64,000 nt of DNA from Sialis fuliginosa (lineage: Eukaryota; Arthropoda; Insecta; Megaloptera; Sialidae). Below are positions 62,661-64,000 of this stretch, in pieces. Under the pieces are notes generated by a model that saw only the letters and a program-made list of their open reading frames with translations, was not told the origin of the DNA and searched no databases. Where the stretch lies: NCBI GenBank assembly GCA_961205875.1, contig OY540813.1, positions 25,143,001-25,207,000 of the forward strand, given 5' to 3'. Within the stretch, counting starts at the first letter, position 1. Every line of letters begins with the position of its first letter. The position numbers and the translations under genes are program-made.

Positions 62661-64000
62661 CTCCAAACTGTTTACAAACATATATACTTCACCGAGACCC
62701 AACGGAATTCACTCATAAGGACCCGAGAAACAATACTGGCTGTAATTAAATATTAATAAATTACAGTACTTAGAGTAGTGTAATAAATATTTGTAAAAAC
62801 TACGATCATAACAGAGCTATGATTAAATTAAATGAACTCCATGTCGATTACTTATATACGTACTATCATACAAAGATAACTAGATATAAATTACTATTTA
62901 ATTGTTCCCAAGTTGACCCCTGAACTCTGCAGGTAATCCCATACGGGCTGATTCCGCAACAATATTATTCATAACTGTCAAAGATTTGATCGTACGATAA
63001 AATTGTTCATTTGATGGATATTAATAATATAAGATTGGTGAGGTAATTTAAATTACACAAATTAAAATGGGTATTAACACTACTGTTTTTGTTTTATTTA
63101 ATGCCTTTGTACGTACCTAAAAGTTTAGGTGACTTTAATTAATTGATTATAAAGCCGAAAAGAAATCAGTATATCGAGTACAGTGTGCGGGTTCCATTAA
63201 TGTAGACCGATATCAATGAATCAATTTTTACTAGATTGACACATACATACATATTTTATCTATATTCAAAAATTTGTTCATCAATTATGTTCGGTATTAT
63301 AAAAAAGCTCGCAAAATTTGCTAGCTTGCAAACACTCTCAAATGGGGTATTAATTCTGTACTAGTATCTATGGAATTTAGAGCAGTGACACTTCAACTAA
63401 TTGTAACACAGTTGGCGACTTTGTCCATACAAAATAATTTTCATATTATCACCACTGTTTCAATACCGTTGGTATTATTATTAATGGTTGAGAGTTCAAA
63501 TTGAGCTTATTTTATTCGTAATTTTTGAATAATTTTTTAGGGTAAAGAAGGCGGAAAAATAAATCTCGCCCAGGGCGCCAGACTTGCAAAGGTCGGCTCT
63601 GATTTTATCATAAATCAACTTCCTAGGCAATCAGTTTTTTATCGAATTAAAACATTTCCTTTCCCACTTCTCGCTCGAGTCGGCACTATTTGACACTCCG
63701 ACCGACCCTGTTCAACATTATCTGTTTTTATTTTCCTCATTAATATACAATGCGCAGTTAATGCACATAAATACATAGGCTGTATATCTTGAGACACGTG
63801 TATGTCGGCACCTAACAAGGCATAAGTTTTATTGCCTGTGCCTTGCCTCCGTATGACGATACGGAATTGAAAACATCATCGTAAAATTAACTTAGTACTT
63901 GGCATTTTTATTCGGATGCACGCTTGAGAAAGAAGATCAAAACCAAAGCGGCCGACGTAAAAAAACACGATGTAATATCTATCGATAACTACGTTACTTA
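62661..64000. other. Gene-empty stretch to window end
   Basis: No splice-supported exon or complete element was recognised. The GC content rises slightly near 63560-63720 without a convincing frame. Confidence 0.35.

Overview
This is an AT-rich, intron- and repeat-dominated stretch of an insect nuclear genome. The reasons are spliced coding exons with GT..AG borders, a short interstitial TTAGG array (the usual insect telomere repeat), a Helitron, and many small inverted-repeat DNA elements. Order level is not settled: the repeat style fits Lepidoptera or Hemiptera, and nothing here decides between them. No prokaryotic operon, CRISPR array, rRNA or intact tRNA is visible.

One host gene is supported. 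Five consecutive minus-strand exons (30145-29949, 24841-24768, 23804-23713, 18070-17709, 16875-16678) join in frame into about 307 residues of an EST1/SMG6-type protein. It is the nonsense-mediated decay endonuclease, also called telomerase-binding protein EST1A. The exons cover the distal part of the EST1-type helical domain, an acidic low-complexity linker and the charged helix that normally precedes the PIN nuclease domain. The PIN exons (expected below 16678) and the N-terminal/TPR-like exons (expected above 30145) were not recognised, so the gene probably runs beyond the window on one or both sides.

Region by region. 1-16 kb: gene-empty by eye, with two small inverted-repeat elements (1508-1608, 8795-8975), a non-autonomous hAT element with a perfect 8-bp target duplication (12412-12802), a decayed pogo-like element with a psq-type HTH fragment (14229-15181) and a tRNA-like SINE head near 16.06 kb. 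16.6-30.2 kb: the gene. Its introns hold an 800-bp foldback element made of two nested palindromes, an element inserted inside another element (19492-20391), a complete short Helitron (24959-25919) and a four-copy 20-bp tandem repeat. 30.2-64 kb: no recognised exon. It contains RTE/Helitron-like fragments, copies of a palindromic repeat family, a decayed PIF/Harbinger transposon (52275-52832), a second hAT-like element (53984-54611), a 685-bp near-perfect palindrome with an identifiable empty target site elsewhere in the window (57709-58393), and two neighbouring piggyBac-type MITEs with TTAA duplications (62126-62410, 62528-62656).

The window is therefore one large-intron housekeeping gene in a sea of small, mostly non-autonomous transposons. 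No co-operating gene system is seen. The most informative signals are element structures: empty-site pairs, nested insertions, and simple-word arrays at the ends of several unrelated DNA transposons.
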